Counted from the stretch's first letter, positions 34,018 through 45,804 are shown. The stretch: DNA of 64,000 nucleotides from an uncultured Clostridia bacterium (GCA_946529215.1 CAMMZC010000011.1:1-64000), one strand, 5' to 3'. Program-made: numbers and translations. The notes: generated by a model not told the origin, from the sequence alone.

Positions 34018-34851
34018 TTATCTAAACAAATATAGTCCAATTACAATTAAACCAATTATCACTCTATATATTGCAAATACTTTAAAACTTCCCTTTTTCA
34101 AATAATCCATTAAAAACTTTATTACAAAAAATCCAACTACAAAGCTTGTTAAAACTCCAATGAAAAAAGCTGCGTCAAACACAAAATGTTTTAAATCAAA
34201 CACAACTGCTGCAAGTGTTATAGGTGTTGCTAGCAAAAATGAATACTTTGCTGCACTTTCTCTGTCAACTCCTAAGTATCTTGCTGTTGTCATTGTAATT
34301 CCTGAACGAGATGTTCCTGGAAATGCTGCTGCTATTGCTTGTGAACATGCAATCCACAATGATTGTTTAAACGTAATGTGGTCATAATCTGTATTACTTT
34401 TTGATCTCTCATCTACTAAATATAGTACAATACCTAATACTATTAATGCTATAGCAATTAGTAACATTTCTAAATTCAAATTATCTCCAATTATTTTTCC
34501 AACTATTTTGTCTAATACTAAACTTAATATTCCTGCTGGTATTGTTGATATAACTATATACCAAAATATTTTTCCTTCTGTAGATGGCTTTTTCTTAATT
34601 GTTTGGTTATATCCACCCATTATTAAACCTAACCAATCTTTCCAAAAATATATTACTATTGCAAGTAATGTTCCTATATGTAATGCAACATCAAATGATT
34701 CTGGCATTTGCTGCCAGCCTAATACCCATGGAAATAAATTAAGATGTCCAGAACTTGAGATTGGTAAAAATTCTGTTAATCCTTGAACTACTCCTAATAT
34801 TATTGATTGTATTATTGTCATTATTACTATCATTCCTTTCTTGCAAGGCAC
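34018..34851 (-). CDS. uppP: Undecaprenyl-diphosphate phosphatase
   Basis: GVVQGLTEFLPISSSGHL; FPGTSRSGITMT. Confidence 0.96.
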   Translation of the reverse strand: MPCKKGMIVIMTIIQSIILGVVQGLTEFLPISSSGHLNLFPWVLGWQQMPESFDVALHIGTLLAIVIYFWKDWLGLIMGGYNQTIKKKPSTEGKIFWYIVISTIPAGILSLVLDKIVGKIIGDNLNLEMLLIAIALIVLGIVLYLVDERSKSNTDYDHITFKQSLWIACSQAIAAAFPGTSRSGITMTTARYLGVDRESAAKYSFLLATPITLAAVVFDLKHFVFDAAFFIGVLTSFVVGFFVIKFLMDYLKKGSFKVFAIYRVIIGLIVIGLYLFR

Positions 34852-35017
34852 AAAATTCGATTAAAAATAACCATTTTTACAATTATTATTCAAACTTTGT
34901 TCCTTCTCTTTTTTTCTTTTTATATTTTATTTATTTTGTTTTATTTTAATTCGTATTTTGCTATAATTGAATATTTCTTTTTATTTGATATAAATTTATT
35001 TATATTATATAATTAAT

Positions 35018-36550
35018 TTAATAAGAAACTTCTTCTTTCCAAATTGCTTTTAAAGTGTGATCTTGATTCTGTACAACTTTTGTAGATGATGTAATAAAGT
35101 ATGGTTCATATTCTGTAGCTTCTGAGCCTTCTTCTAACTGAATATTTGCAATATCTATATAGCTATCAGTACCATATATGTTAGGTGTATCATTTCCAAC
35201 GACAATTACTCCATCTTCAACATCTTCTGGAATACTAATATTTGTTTCTAAACGATGCCACATATCATCATTATTAAAACTCAAACTATTATTAATTGTA
35301 GCTATAAGACTACTTGATTTTAAACTTGTATCATCATGATAAATTCCTGTTTTTCCATTAGAATCACCTGTTCTTTTAATTATTGATTGATTCACTAAAC
35401 TATTCTTACTTCTCACATAAAAGCTCAAGCAATAAGTTCCAGCACTTATATGTTGTTTTTGACTTTTTATATACCATGATGTATCTATGCTCTCTTGTGA
35501 CTCATTTCCAAATATTCTTACATAATAATATACACCATTTTGTTTAAATTGGTGAGTAGTTCTGCCTTTGTAATGATATGTCAAATAATTGCTTTCATTA
35601 ATTTCAGCTTCCATATTTTTTCCATTCCACCCTTTAAAAATATATCCATCTTTTACAGGTGTTGGAAGTTCACCATATTCATCACCAATTTTCACTAGCT
35701 TTGAAGCTGTATTGATTCTTCCTCCATTTGTATCAAATGTAACATCTACATATGGAAAATTTACTACAACAGAAGATGGTGGCATTGTTATAGTTTTATC
35801 TATTGTACTAATCCTGACATCAAAACTTTTTGCTTTCGTTTTTTCTTCAGGCACAGAAAACTTAAATTTTATTTTGTTTTCATCCTCTTCATCATTAAAC
35901 TTGATAATTTTGCTAGTTACATCAACCCAATTGGTATCATCACTTTTCTTATATTCAACAATAACCTTACTAATATCTGCTTCATTCGAACTACTATCTT
36001 TCAATTTCAAATCTGAAATAATAATATCAGCATTATCTCCTTGCTCTAATTTATAAGAAATTGAATTTGGAAGTTCTTCCTCTACATTCAAAATCCCAAA
36101 ATCATTTAAAGTATAATAAGTCCTTGAGTTATATTTTACACCTCCAACAAGTATCACATTTCTATCAATTATATTAACAAGGTAGCTAAAACTCGCATCC
36201 AAGCTTAGAATATTCTTCAGAAATTCTTTTGAAAAATATTTATAATGACTTTTTATTGTTTGATCAGTAACTCCTGCCTTTGAAAAAGTATCATTTATTT
36301 TTGGTAATAAACTAGTATCTATACTAGTTAGATCATCACCATAATCTAAAATATCCGTATTGCCTTTAGAGTATTCTTCTTTCCATTTGTTGACATTTGA
36401 TTGAATTGTTTGTAATTCTGCTTTAGCTTTATTAAAATTAACATACCTTATTGTTCCAAGTCCAGAATATGTTGCAATCGAAGCTAAAATAAGAATAATA
36501 ATTAGCATTATTACTAAAGATGTTAAAGTAATTCCTTCTTCCTTTTTCAT
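35018..36550 (-). CDS. Prepilin-like N-terminus fused to InlB B-repeat and CBM-like domains
   Basis: MKKEEGITLTSLVIMLIIILILASIATY; VTFDTNGGRI...GYIFKGWNGK; IQLEEGSEATEYEPY. Confidence 0.75.
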   Translation of the reverse strand: MKKEEGITLTSLVIMLIIILILASIATYSGLGTIRYVNFNKAKAELQTIQSNVNKWKEEYSKGNTDILDYGDDLTSIDTSLLPKINDTFSKAGVTDQTIKSHYKYFSKEFLKNILSLDASFSYLVNIIDRNVILVGGVKYNSRTYYTLNDFGILNVEEELPNSISYKLEQGDNADIIISDLKLKDSSSNEADISKVIVEYKKSDDTNWVDVTSKIIKFNDEEDENKIKFKFSVPEEKTKAKSFDVRISTIDKTITMPPSSVVVNFPYVDVTFDTNGGRINTASKLVKIGDEYGELPTPVKDGYIFKGWNGKNMEAEINESNYLTYHYKGRTTHQFKQNGVYYYVRIFGNESQESIDTSWYIKSQKQHISAGTYCLSFYVRSKNSLVNQSIIKRTGDSNGKTGIYHDDTSLKSSSLIATINNSLSFNNDDMWHRLETNISIPEDVEDGVIVVGNDTPNIYGTDSYIDIANIQLEEGSEATEYEPYFITSSTKVVQNQDHTLKAIWKEEVSY

Positions 36551-36643
36551 CTTTTCTCTCCTTTCAAAATTTAATAATATTTCTCTCTTTTTCCATTACA
36601 ACTAGCTCAAGGTTACTTTTTTCCTCTGTCCTAAAAATTGTCA

Positions 36644-38542
36644 TTAGCCCTTAAGCATTTTCTCTAGAACAATAATAAACATAGCATGACTCCATCCAAG
36701 TCCTAAAACCCAATTAGGTTCTAATGTTTCATTATTTACTTGTTCTCCTAAAAAACTATGTAATCCTGCAGTTTTGACAACAAAATCAAAAGTTTCTTTA
36801 GCCTTTTTATTTTCTCCTTTTGCTAAATAATACAAAGTCATCCAACAATTTGCAATAGGCCATGGATTTCCATTCATATAGTGATCTTCTTCAAATCTTT
36901 TATATCCACCTGTATATGTACGTAAACTCATATTTATTCTTTCAATTGTGTTTTCTATTTTCTTTTCGTTCGGAGTAAATACATTATATGGTACAACAGA
37001 ACCTAAAATACTAATATCCATCTTTTTGTCTTCTATATTTCTTACATAGCATTTTTTTTCATCATCATACATCTTGTCCTCTATATATATTTTTAGTTCT
37101 TTTCTAAGTTTTTCAATTTCTACTTTTGATTTAGATATTTTTTCATCTTTAAGCCTATTGTTTTCAAAATTTGATACGTCTTTTCCTAAAATTTTGTATA
37201 TCTCAAGCATAGACTCAAATGCAGAATAAATACAAGCTAAACTATACATATGTGTTCCTTCACACATTTCCCATAAATCGTAACTCACATGATACTTATG
37301 TGTTTCTTCCAACAAATCTTTTACATATCTTTTCAAAAAATCCAAAGCTTTTTCGCACATTGGAAGATTTTCTTTTAAAAATTTAAAATTATTTGTATAT
37401 TTATAGTGGGTAAAAACTCCATATATTACAGAAGCAGTCTCATCTATCTGATATCCCCAACATGGTGCTAATCTTCCATCTGAAAAGAATCTCTGTTCCC
37501 ACATTCCATTTTTACTTTGTGTCATTTTACAGAAAACTTTATAAAACTTTTCTGTTTCTTTTTCCATTTTTAAAATATCCATTGCTCTAGTTATAAATGC
37601 TGCATCTCTTGGCCAACAATATGCATATCTTCCACATTTTGTAAAATCTTCATCTATTTCTGGTGATGCAATAATTCCACCAGTTTCACAATTTGCAAGT
37701 AATGGGAACAATAAAATACTTCTATAATATATTTGTTGTAGTTTTTCTTCATAGCTATTTTCTGGATCCTTAAAATCAAGTCCATCATGTGACTTTACAT
37801 ATTTTCTCCAATAGCTCTTTGTTTTTGTATATTCTGAATTTATATCTATTCTTCTAATTCTTTCTATCTCTTTTTCAAAATCTGACATATTACTTGGTTG
37901 TTCTTGCAAAACTACACATAATTCAAATGTTTTCTTTTCATTTGGTTTAATATTTCCAATTTCATAAGCTACACTTGAATCATTGGACATTCCTATATAA
38001 TCTTTGTCATATATATTTGTTGACTTTATAGTATCTTTACTTCCATTTATTTGATGATTACAGATTTTTCTTGTTTGACTAATAGTAGATACTATAAAAT
38101 CATGTGCATATTGCATCATCCCATAGTCTGTAACCTTGCAACCTACATGATTATTTCTGTCTGACAAAATTTCTGAATGAACAAAAAATTTCACATTTAA
38201 GTCTAAATGATTTTCATTTATTATTGTATACTTTCTAATTAATACATTATCTTTTACTGGTACAAAATCAGTTTGTAAAATTTTCAAATTAAAATATGTA
38301 TTTGTTATTTCTGTATTTAAAATATTTGTATTTATATCATAATATTGTTTATATACATTGTTTATATCATCATGTAAATATATTAAATCAGAGTCATTTA
38401 TCTTTACTCCTACATTGTAGAAACTTATATATTGTCTATTATCTTTTGTTGGATAATACATTCTTTGTAAATTTCCTTTTCTTGTAAATGTGACTAATAT
38501 TTCTTTATTTCCAATCAATGCCTCATTTAAGTATTTCTCCAT
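36644..38542 (-). CDS. Glycoside hydrolase family 15 protein
   Basis: CGRYAYCWPRDAAFITRAMD; NGNPWPIANCWM. Confidence 0.88.
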   Translation of the reverse strand: MEKYLNEALIGNKEILVTFTRKGNLQRMYYPTKDNRQYISFYNVGVKINDSDLIYLHDDINNVYKQYYDINTNILNTEITNTYFNLKILQTDFVPVKDNVLIRKYTIINENHLDLNVKFFVHSEILSDRNNHVGCKVTDYGMMQYAHDFIVSTISQTRKICNHQINGSKDTIKSTNIYDKDYIGMSNDSSVAYEIGNIKPNEKKTFELCVVLQEQPSNMSDFEKEIERIRRIDINSEYTKTKSYWRKYVKSHDGLDFKDPENSYEEKLQQIYYRSILLFPLLANCETGGIIASPEIDEDFTKCGRYAYCWPRDAAFITRAMDILKMEKETEKFYKVFCKMTQSKNGMWEQRFFSDGRLAPCWGYQIDETASVIYGVFTHYKYTNNFKFLKENLPMCEKALDFLKRYVKDLLEETHKYHVSYDLWEMCEGTHMYSLACIYSAFESMLEIYKILGKDVSNFENNRLKDEKISKSKVEIEKLRKELKIYIEDKMYDDEKKCYVRNIEDKKMDISILGSVVPYNVFTPNEKKIENTIERINMSLRTYTGGYKRFEEDHYMNGNPWPIANCWMTLYYLAKGENKKAKETFDFVVKTAGLHSFLGEQVNNETLEPNWVLGLGWSHAMFIIVLEKMLKG

Positions 38543-38641
38543 TTTTCTTCTTCCTTTCGTTTAAATAGTATCATTTAATTTGTTATTCATATTTCTACTT
38601 AAGCAATCAATATTTAGTTTACCGTATTTTGTTAACATAAT

Positions 38642-38670
38642 TTGACAAATTCTATTTTTTGTGTTATAAT
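38642..38670 (+). promoter_or_regulatory. Consensus sigma-A promoter
   Basis: TTGACA-N17-TATAAT. Confidence 0.85.
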
Positions 38671-38676
38671 AATAAT

Positions 38677-38743
38677 AGCATAACTATTATGCATCCAATA
38701 ATCTTTTGAACACCCCCATATCAAACTATGGGGGACTTTTTTT
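38677..38743 (+). ncRNA. Putative ~67-nt small RNA
   Basis: Consensus promoter, 5' hairpin GCATAActaTTATGC, terminator CCCCCATAtcaaacTATGGGGGacTTTTTTT; no ORF. Confidence 0.6.
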
Positions 38744-40640
38744 ATTCAAAAAACTCTTTAAATTCTTCTGCATTTATTTTTTCCGTAGCTAAAAGCCTTT
38801 GTGCTATTGCATCTAATTTATCATAATGTTCTCTTAAAATTGTTTGTGCGTCATTATATGCAGTATCTAGTAATTGTTTAATTTCTTTACCAATTTTGTC
38901 TCCCATATCTAGTCCAAACATTTCTAGCTGATAATCTCCATTTTCATCTTTTAAAGAAATTGTTCCAATTGTTTTGTTCATTCCATATTTTATTACCATA
39001 TCTCTTGCAATTTGTGTTGCAACTTCTATGTCATTACTTGCACCTGTTGAAATTTCGTTTAAAGCAACTTGTTCAGCTGCACGTCCTCCAAGTAAAGCAA
39101 TAAGTTTTTCTTCCATCTCAGTCTTTGAGATATATGACTTGTCTTCGTCATTTTTATACATCGTGTATCCACCTGCCATACCACGAGGCACAATAGAAAT
39201 TTCTTTTACTTCTGTTTGAGTAGGCAAATACCAACTTACAACTGCATGTCCTGCTTCATGATATGCTGTTATCTTCTTTTCTTTGTCTGAAATAACTCTA
39301 TTTTTCTTTTCTAGTCCTACAGTTACTTTTTTTACTGCTTCTTCTACATCATATTGTTCTATAACTTCATGTTCATTTTTTGTTGCTATAATCGCTGCTT
39401 CATTTAAAATATTTGCAAGTTCTGCACCTGTAAATCCTGCTGTGTCTTCTGCAATACTTTTAAAAGTAACATTTTCTGCAAATTTCTTGTCTTTTGCATG
39501 AATTTTTAAAATTTCTTCTCTTCCTCTTAAATCAGGTGTTGGAACTACTATTTGTCTGTCAAATCTTCCAGGTCTAAGCAATGCTTTATCTAGCATCTCT
39601 GGTCTGTTTGTTGCAGCCAAAACAATAATTGTTTCTTCTGAAGAAAATCCGTCCATTTCAACCAATAATTGGTTTAAAGTTTGATTATTTTCAGATTCTG
39701 CACCACTTCCACTTGTTCTTCTTGAACCAATTGCATCTATTTCGTCTATAAACACTATACAAGGTTCTAGTTTTCTTGCTCTATCGAAAAGCTTTCTAAC
39801 TCTTGAAGCTCCAAGTCCTGCAAACATTTCTATAAATTCAGATCCACTCATAGAAATAAATGGCACATTTGCTTCTCCCGCAATAGCTTTAGCAATCAAT
39901 GTTTTTCCCGTTCCAGGCTTTCCATAAAGTAATATTCCCTTTGGAATTTTTGCTCCCATTTGAGTATATTTCTTTGGATTTTTTAAAAAATCTACTATTT
40001 CTATAAGTTCACCTTTTTCTTCATTTAGCCCTGCAACATCTTCAAATTTTACTTTTATTTTTCTTTCTGTATCATCATAAACTTCGCCTTTTTCTGTTAA
40101 GCCTTGCATTTTAAAAATCATAACAAATAGTGCAAGCATTATGAATGTTGGAAAAAGTGAAAAAATGTATGATGGAAGTTTTGTTAAAAAACTTGGTGTT
40201 TTTTGGACTAACTCTATATCATTTCCCTTTGCAACTTCATCTTGAATTAAACCTATAAAGCTTTCTGTATTTGGAACTATTGTAGTTTTTACAAGTTTTT
40301 CTTCCATTTGAGTTTCTTCTTCACTTTTTTGCTTTGTAAATAACTCTTTTATATTTGTTTTTTGCTCTTCTTCTTTTTCTTTATATTCTATACCATCTTT
40401 TAAAACATTACCTTTTTCATCTATTTCTTTTTTTAGAGTAACTCTAACAGTTGTACTTCCTGTAGTCATCTCAACTTTTGCAATGTTTTGGCTCGCAATT
40501 TGTTTTATTAAATCTGTATATGGCAAAACCTTGTCATCTTGTTTTTTTCCTGAGTTGGACGTAAGTAGTACTACTACAAAAAACACAATTGCTAATAACA
40601 TTATCAAAACCGCAATACCAAATCCTTTATTCTTTTTCAT
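38742..40640 (-). CDS. ftsH: ATP-dependent zinc metalloprotease FtsH
   Basis: GPTGTGKT-like GKPGTGKTLIAKAIAGEA; HEAGHAV. Confidence 0.97.
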   Translation of the reverse strand: MKKNKGFGIAVLIMLLAIVFFVVVLLTSNSGKKQDDKVLPYTDLIKQIASQNIAKVEMTTGSTTVRVTLKKEIDEKGNVLKDGIEYKEKEEEQKTNIKELFTKQKSEEETQMEEKLVKTTIVPNTESFIGLIQDEVAKGNDIELVQKTPSFLTKLPSYIFSLFPTFIMLALFVMIFKMQGLTEKGEVYDDTERKIKVKFEDVAGLNEEKGELIEIVDFLKNPKKYTQMGAKIPKGILLYGKPGTGKTLIAKAIAGEANVPFISMSGSEFIEMFAGLGASRVRKLFDRARKLEPCIVFIDEIDAIGSRRTSGSGAESENNQTLNQLLVEMDGFSSEETIIVLAATNRPEMLDKALLRPGRFDRQIVVPTPDLRGREEILKIHAKDKKFAENVTFKSIAEDTAGFTGAELANILNEAAIIATKNEHEVIEQYDVEEAVKKVTVGLEKKNRVISDKEKKITAYHEAGHAVVSWYLPTQTEVKEISIVPRGMAGGYTMYKNDEDKSYISKTEMEEKLIALLGGRAAEQVALNEISTGASNDIEVATQIARDMVIKYGMNKTIGTISLKDENGDYQLEMFGLDMGDKIGKEIKQLLDTAYNDAQTILREHYDKLDAIAQRLLATEKINAEEFKEFFE

Positions 40641-40658
40641 TATTTAAATCATTCCTTT

Positions 40659-41699
40659 CTAAGCCTCTCCCTCTGCTGTTGGAGGAGTTTCTTCTTTTTT
40701 CTTTTCTTCTTTTTTCTCTTTAGAGTTATTATCTTCCTCTTTTTTATCTTCTTTGTTTTCTACTTCTTTTTCTTCCTTGTTCTCTTCTTCGTTTTCTTTG
40801 TCTTTTTGTTCTTCTTGCTCTTGTTTCTTAGCTTCTATTACTTTCATTAGCTCAATTTGTTGTCTAATAACATCAGATTTTATCATAAAAATTGCAGCTG
40901 TTAAGCAAATAAATGAAATAGCTGTATACATCAAGTCAAAATATTTAATATTAAAACCTGTAAATGTATTTACAATTATATAAATAAATTGCAAAACTGT
41001 TGAAAGAGTAATGGCATAAACTGACATATTAAATACTGCTCTATATCTTATTCTAATTCCTGCAGCTAATGTTGTTATCATTCCAAATAGTGATAGAATT
41101 AGCACATCTAATAATGTTTTTATAAAATATCCTATAAAAAAATATATTGTTCCCACTATTAAAAATACTATATAAATTCTTGGTCCATTTAAATTCTCAT
41201 TTGCAAAATTAATTATTTTGACTTTGTCAAAATTTTTTATTTCAAAATTTTCTAAAATTTCTTTATAATATAACCTGCTTGTTGCTTCATTATATTTTAC
41301 TATTACACATTCTTTTAGCCAAATTATTTCTACATCTTTTAAAGATTTTTTATTTTCTAATTCTTTTATTTGCTCTTCTGTCAGATCTTCAGTATTTACT
41401 ATAATATTTCCCCAATCTGTTGTTGTACTTTTATTCACGGAGTCTAATTTTAAAACTCCTTCAGAATAAGTTATTTCATTAAAATTTTTATCTAAGAAAT
41501 TTACACCTTGTCTTATAAGTCCGACAAATTTCATCATAAAACAAAATGAAAGAATAAAAGCAAACATAAATATAAGCCACATAAGATACCTTAAAGCTCT
41601 TCCAACCCCTTCTGTTGCCATTTCCGGGTATCTTTCAAATTTTGTAATAGAAAGCCATACCTTTTTATATTTTGGTATATACACTATTTCTTCTTCCAT
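40659..41699 (-). CDS. DUF1189-like membrane protein
   Basis: Multi-TM with Glu/Lys-rich C-terminal tail. Confidence 0.65.
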   Translation of the reverse strand: MEEEIVYIPKYKKVWLSITKFERYPEMATEGVGRALRYLMWLIFMFAFILSFCFMMKFVGLIRQGVNFLDKNFNEITYSEGVLKLDSVNKSTTTDWGNIIVNTEDLTEEQIKELENKKSLKDVEIIWLKECVIVKYNEATSRLYYKEILENFEIKNFDKVKIINFANENLNGPRIYIVFLIVGTIYFFIGYFIKTLLDVLILSLFGMITTLAAGIRIRYRAVFNMSVYAITLSTVLQFIYIIVNTFTGFNIKYFDLMYTAISFICLTAAIFMIKSDVIRQQIELMKVIEAKKQEQEEQKDKENEEENKEEKEVENKEDKKEEDNNSKEKKEEKKKEETPPTAEGEA

Positions 41700-41757
41700 T
41701 ATTAATCCTCTTTTCTTTGTAAAAATCCTTTAAATAGCCTTTTTTATTAGCTAAACT

Positions 41758-42951
41758 CTACCTGTACTCCCTTCTAATGCTACTGTCTACATACATTGGG
41801 CTAACATTAAATATAACTTCGTCATTTATATTTACATCTTTTCCTGTTATATCTGCAGAAACATGATACATTCCGATTCTTCCTAAAACTTTGCATTTTT
41901 GTCCATTTATTTCTACATATAGGTCTTGTTTTTTAAAATAATCTTTCATATCTCTAACAATATATCTTATTTTATCTATAGTTCTAAACATATCTCTTCC
42001 TACAGAAACATTATATCCATCAGCATAACCACAAGGAATAATTGCAATTTTTGTTTGAGCTTTTGTTGTATATGAATTAGAATATCCAACATTATATCCC
42101 TTTTCTAATGTTTTTATTTCTGCCACATTTGATTTCAAAAATCCTATTTTTTTTAGTCCATAAATATTTGGAATAGAAAGTCTTCCTAAAAAAGCTGATC
42201 CAACTCTAACTGCATTTAGTCTCATTTCTTTGTACTTTAGAAATGCAGAAGAATTGCATATATGTAGCATTCCTGTTTCAATTCCATTTTGTTTTAAAAA
42301 TTCTATGCAATCTATAAATCTATCAAATTGCTGTTTTGAAAATTTGTCTTTTTCATAAAATGCAAGTGAAAAATGTGAAAATGTTCCTGTTATTTTTATG
42401 CTTGCCATTTTATTTATTTCATTAGTGTTATCCATATTTTGTTTTTTGTCTGTTTCGTCAGTTTTATCTGTTTTAGTTGCCTCATTTAATATTTCAAGCA
42501 TTTCTTCTTTTTTATTATAGCAAAAACCATATCTTCCAAAACCTGTATCAATTTTAAGATGTGCTTCTATAGTTTTGTTAAACTTACTTGCTACTTTTTT
42601 TGCAGTTTGCAATGCATCTTTTGAACCTATAGAAATAATTATGTTGTTGTTTGCTAAAAGTTCTACTTCTTTTTCAATAGCTGTTGAAGAAAGCATAAGA
42701 ATTTTTGTTGTAATCCCTGCTTCTCTTAATTTTATTGCTTCTTCTACAGTTGATACAGCTAAAAAATTAATCCCATTATCTATTAAAAAATTTGCATATT
42801 GCACAAGTCCTAAACCATATCCATTTCCTTTAACTACTGCAATAATCTGTAAGGGCTTATGATTGTCACTTCTTCCATTTTTCTCTGCTATTTCTTTTAT
42901 AACTTTAATATTATGTTTTAAGTCTTGCCTATTTACTAATAAAGATTTCAT
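41758..42951 (-). CDS. alr: Alanine racemase
   Basis: [13 protein letters not shown] motif; [17 protein letters not shown]. Confidence 0.93.
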   Translation of the reverse strand: MKSLLVNRQDLKHNIKVIKEIAEKNGRSDNHKPLQIIAVVKGNGYGLGLVQYANFLIDNGINFLAVSTVEEAIKLREAGITTKILMLSSTAIEKEVELLANNNIIISIGSKDALQTAKKVASKFNKTIEAHLKIDTGFGRYGFCYNKKEEMLEILNEATKTDKTDETDKKQNMDNTNEINKMASIKITGTFSHFSLAFYEKDKFSKQQFDRFIDCIEFLKQNGIETGMLHICNSSAFLKYKEMRLNAVRVGSAFLGRLSIPNIYGLKKIGFLKSNVAEIKTLEKGYNVGYSNSYTTKAQTKIAIIPCGYADGYNVSVGRDMFRTIDKIRYIVRDMKDYFKKQDLYVEINGQKCKVLGRIGMYHVSADITGKDVNINDEVIFNVSPMYVDSSIRREYR

Positions 42952-42994
42952 TTTGATCCTTTCTAAAGCTAATTTTGAAACAAGGTTCCTTTTT

Positions 42995-43015
42995 GGGACG
43001 GAGGAAAAATTCCAC
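42995..43015. repeat. GGGACGG-type short dispersed repeat
   Basis: GGGACGGAGGAAAAATTCCAC. Confidence 0.5.
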
Positions 43016-43016
43016 C

Positions 43017-44075
43017 TTACTTCTTAAACTTTAATTTTAATGCTCTTACATTTCTAAATACTTTTTCTGCAAATTTGTATGTTCTATATCTTAAAGGCTT
43101 AAATTCCATATATACTTCACCAATAAATTCTGTATATTCTGCTCCAAAGCCTTTTTTAAATCTATATAATCCATTACTATTATCTGCAATTCCTGGAACT
43201 CCACGTAAATCGTATATATCGCTTTTATTTTCAAGTGCAATTTTAATCATTTCCCATTGTAATAAGTAATTTGGCATTAAATTTCTATGTTCATTGCTAC
43301 TTGCACCATATAAATACCAAGTTTTGTTTCCATACATAATTACAATAACACCTGATATTGGCTTGTCCTCAAAATATGCCATTAAAAGCTTCATATGTTT
43401 TGGAGCTAAACAATCATACATTTTTTCAAAATAACCTAATGGTCTTGTTATAAAACCATCTCTTATTCCTGTTGTAACCATTATTTTATGGAAATCTTTT
43501 AAATCTTCTCTTGTTCCTTCTTTTATAGTTACACCTTTTTTTGTTGCTAGCCTTACATTATATCTTGTTTTTGAATGTAAATTGCTAAATAACTCTTCTT
43601 CAGTCTTTCCTTTTGTATCTAACCTAAATACATATCTTGGTTGAATCTCTTCTCTAAAGTTCTTGGCATCATCTTTTATTTGATAACCTAAATCTAACAT
43701 TATATTTCTAAAACTTTGATCATCACTTTTTATATCTGGTTCAATTCTAATTACTATTGCATTATATTTTTTTGCTAAAGCCTGAACTCCTTCGTTTATT
43801 TGTTTTAAAACTTCCATATTGTGTATGTCGCAAACAGGTCCTCTTGCTGAATACATAATGTTTCCAAAAATAGGAATTTTTCTAATCCATACCATAAGCG
43901 CACCTATTATTTTTCCTGCGCTATCTTCTGCTAAAATTACTTCATGTTTCCAGCTTGTTTTTACTTTTGACCATTCTATAGATTGTTGAAAATTACATCT
44001 TTCGTGTGATTCTAAAAAACTTGTATATTCCGCCTCTGACTTCTCGTCTGTTACAAATCTCATTTTGTTTTTCAT
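43017..44075 (-). CDS. FemAB-like peptidoglycan bridge peptidyltransferase
   Basis: [46 protein letters not shown]. Confidence 0.9.
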   Translation of the reverse strand: MKNKMRFVTDEKSEAEYTSFLESHERCNFQQSIEWSKVKTSWKHEVILAEDSAGKIIGALMVWIRKIPIFGNIMYSARGPVCDIHNMEVLKQINEGVQALAKKYNAIVIRIEPDIKSDDQSFRNIMLDLGYQIKDDAKNFREEIQPRYVFRLDTKGKTEEELFSNLHSKTRYNVRLATKKGVTIKEGTREDLKDFHKIMVTTGIRDGFITRPLGYFEKMYDCLAPKHMKLLMAYFEDKPISGVIVIMYGNKTWYLYGASSNEHRNLMPNYLLQWEMIKIALENKSDIYDLRGVPGIADNSNGLYRFKKGFGAEYTEFIGEVYMEFKPLRYRTYKFAEKVFRNVRALKLKFKK

Positions 44076-44292
44076 CCTTTCAAATTCTTATTCTTTCTAA
44101 TTTCGTTTACATTATACTATAACTATTTTTTTATTTCAACAATTTTTGAGAAATTTTTAGCTTTAAGAATTATTTGTTTTAACAAATTTAAAAAGAATAC
44201 GATTTAATACTTATAATAGAATCCTTTTTTCCGAAGACTTAAATATAGCTATGAATTGTAACTGAAAGAGGTCTCCTGAACGGAAACCTCTT

Positions 44293-44490
44293 TCAAATAG
44301 CATTTAGTTTTGCTTTTATTGTATCAATTCTTTTTTGTTTAATTTTTATTTCTTCTTCTAATAAAATACACATCTTTTTTAATGTTTCTGGTGGTAATGA
44401 ATTCAAATCAACCTTATCTTTTTTTGCTTTTTCATATAATTCTAAAAATTCCTTTTTATCTATCTCATATTTTTCTATATTATTGTTCAT
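44293..44490 (-). CDS. Small hypothetical protein
   Basis: ORF coupled to upstream 44487-45518. Confidence 0.55.
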   Translation of the reverse strand: MNNNIEKYEIDKKEFLELYEKAKKDKVDLNSLPPETLKKMCILLEEEIKIKQKRIDTIKAKLNAI

Positions 44491-45518
44491 CTTCCGTCTC
44501 CGCCTCCGTTTTCTCCTATTCCTTCTCCTTCGTTTGGCATTGATCCTCTATATTTTTCTATTTTGCTATTTACATTTGCCTTTTCTACTATTGCTTTATT
44601 AATTTTAATGGTTAATTTTTCGATTTCACCATCTAATACTTCACTTCTAGCACATAATCTTTTAAAATCATCTGCATTATTCCCATTTATTATATCACCT
44701 AATGCAACTTCTAGGTTTGCTGTTTCTTTTGTTTCAATTTGTATTGCTCTCTCAGGCATAGTTAAATCGATAAATTTTTTTAATGGTCCATTCATAATTT
44801 GGCTTATCAACATATTTGGAAAGTCTTTATCACTATAATAATTACATTCAAGATTAAATGGTATTCCACCAAAATATGCTTTCTCATATACAGCTATAAA
44901 TTTATTCTCATCTATCTGTTCTGCATAAGCTACCATAGGTTTACACAATTCAAATTCTATTATTCCTTCACTTTGTCGTATAGCATATCTATTACCTTCT
45001 ATAATGTCCACATATTCATCTAAATATTCTACTTTATTTAAATCAAATTCACCTTTTTTGCTTGCTTCATCCATAGCATTTTTAAACTTTGGATGCTCTC
45101 TTTGCTTTGCAATAGTTAAACCTCCAGATATTAACATTTGTTTTAATTCTTTTTTCTGCTCTGGTTCAACTATAATATCTTGTGGTACATATCTTCCTTC
45201 TATACGCCAAATCCCATCTTCAACCTTTTTTACTCTTGCTCCATTATTGCAAATTTCATCGATTGAAGAAAATAAAAAAACCGGGCGAAACCCACCAGTA
45301 CAAATAGTAGGATTAAGATAACATCCAGAATCCATAAGTCCAAACACACGTGCATATCCATTAGCAGGTGCTTTCAGCCATTCATAGCAGCTATTATGAC
45401 TTCCATTAGCTCCATCGTCTTTTCTAAAAACTTCTGTTCCTTTCGCAATTCGACCTATATATTTCATAACTCTTAGATTTTCATGTTGTTCTTCTGTTAA
45501 TAATTCTATATTACTCAT
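44487..45518 (-). CDS. Hypothetical protein, Gly-rich C-terminus
   Basis: Long ORF; no family recognised. Confidence 0.7.
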   Translation of the reverse strand: MSNIELLTEEQHENLRVMKYIGRIAKGTEVFRKDDGANGSHNSCYEWLKAPANGYARVFGLMDSGCYLNPTICTGGFRPVFLFSSIDEICNNGARVKKVEDGIWRIEGRYVPQDIIVEPEQKKELKQMLISGGLTIAKQREHPKFKNAMDEASKKGEFDLNKVEYLDEYVDIIEGNRYAIRQSEGIIEFELCKPMVAYAEQIDENKFIAVYEKAYFGGIPFNLECNYYSDKDFPNMLISQIMNGPLKKFIDLTMPERAIQIETKETANLEVALGDIINGNNADDFKRLCARSEVLDGEIEKLTIKINKAIVEKANVNSKIEKYRGSMPNEGEGIGENGGGDGR

Positions 45519-45676
45519 AGTTGCTATTCAGCCCCTTCTTTAATAAATATTATAAGCATTATACAATATTTCTAAGCAAAAGTCAAATTTTATGTAAATT
45601 TCCAAAATAAAAATTAAATTATCTCTCTATACCATTATTGCCCTTCAAAGTATTATAAAGGTTTTAAATTTTATTC

Positions 45677-45705
45677 TTGACAATTTCTTTTTTTATTTGT
45701 ATAAT
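45677..45705 (+). promoter_or_regulatory. Sigma-A promoter
   Basis: TTGACA-N17-TATAAT. Confidence 0.75.
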
Positions 45706-45804
45706 TTGTCTTGAAAATTTTTTAACTAAAATGAAGTTTAAAAAATAATTGCCAAAAGCATTTATTAATCAAATTTTGTACCTTAAATGAAAGGATGAAG
45801 AAAA

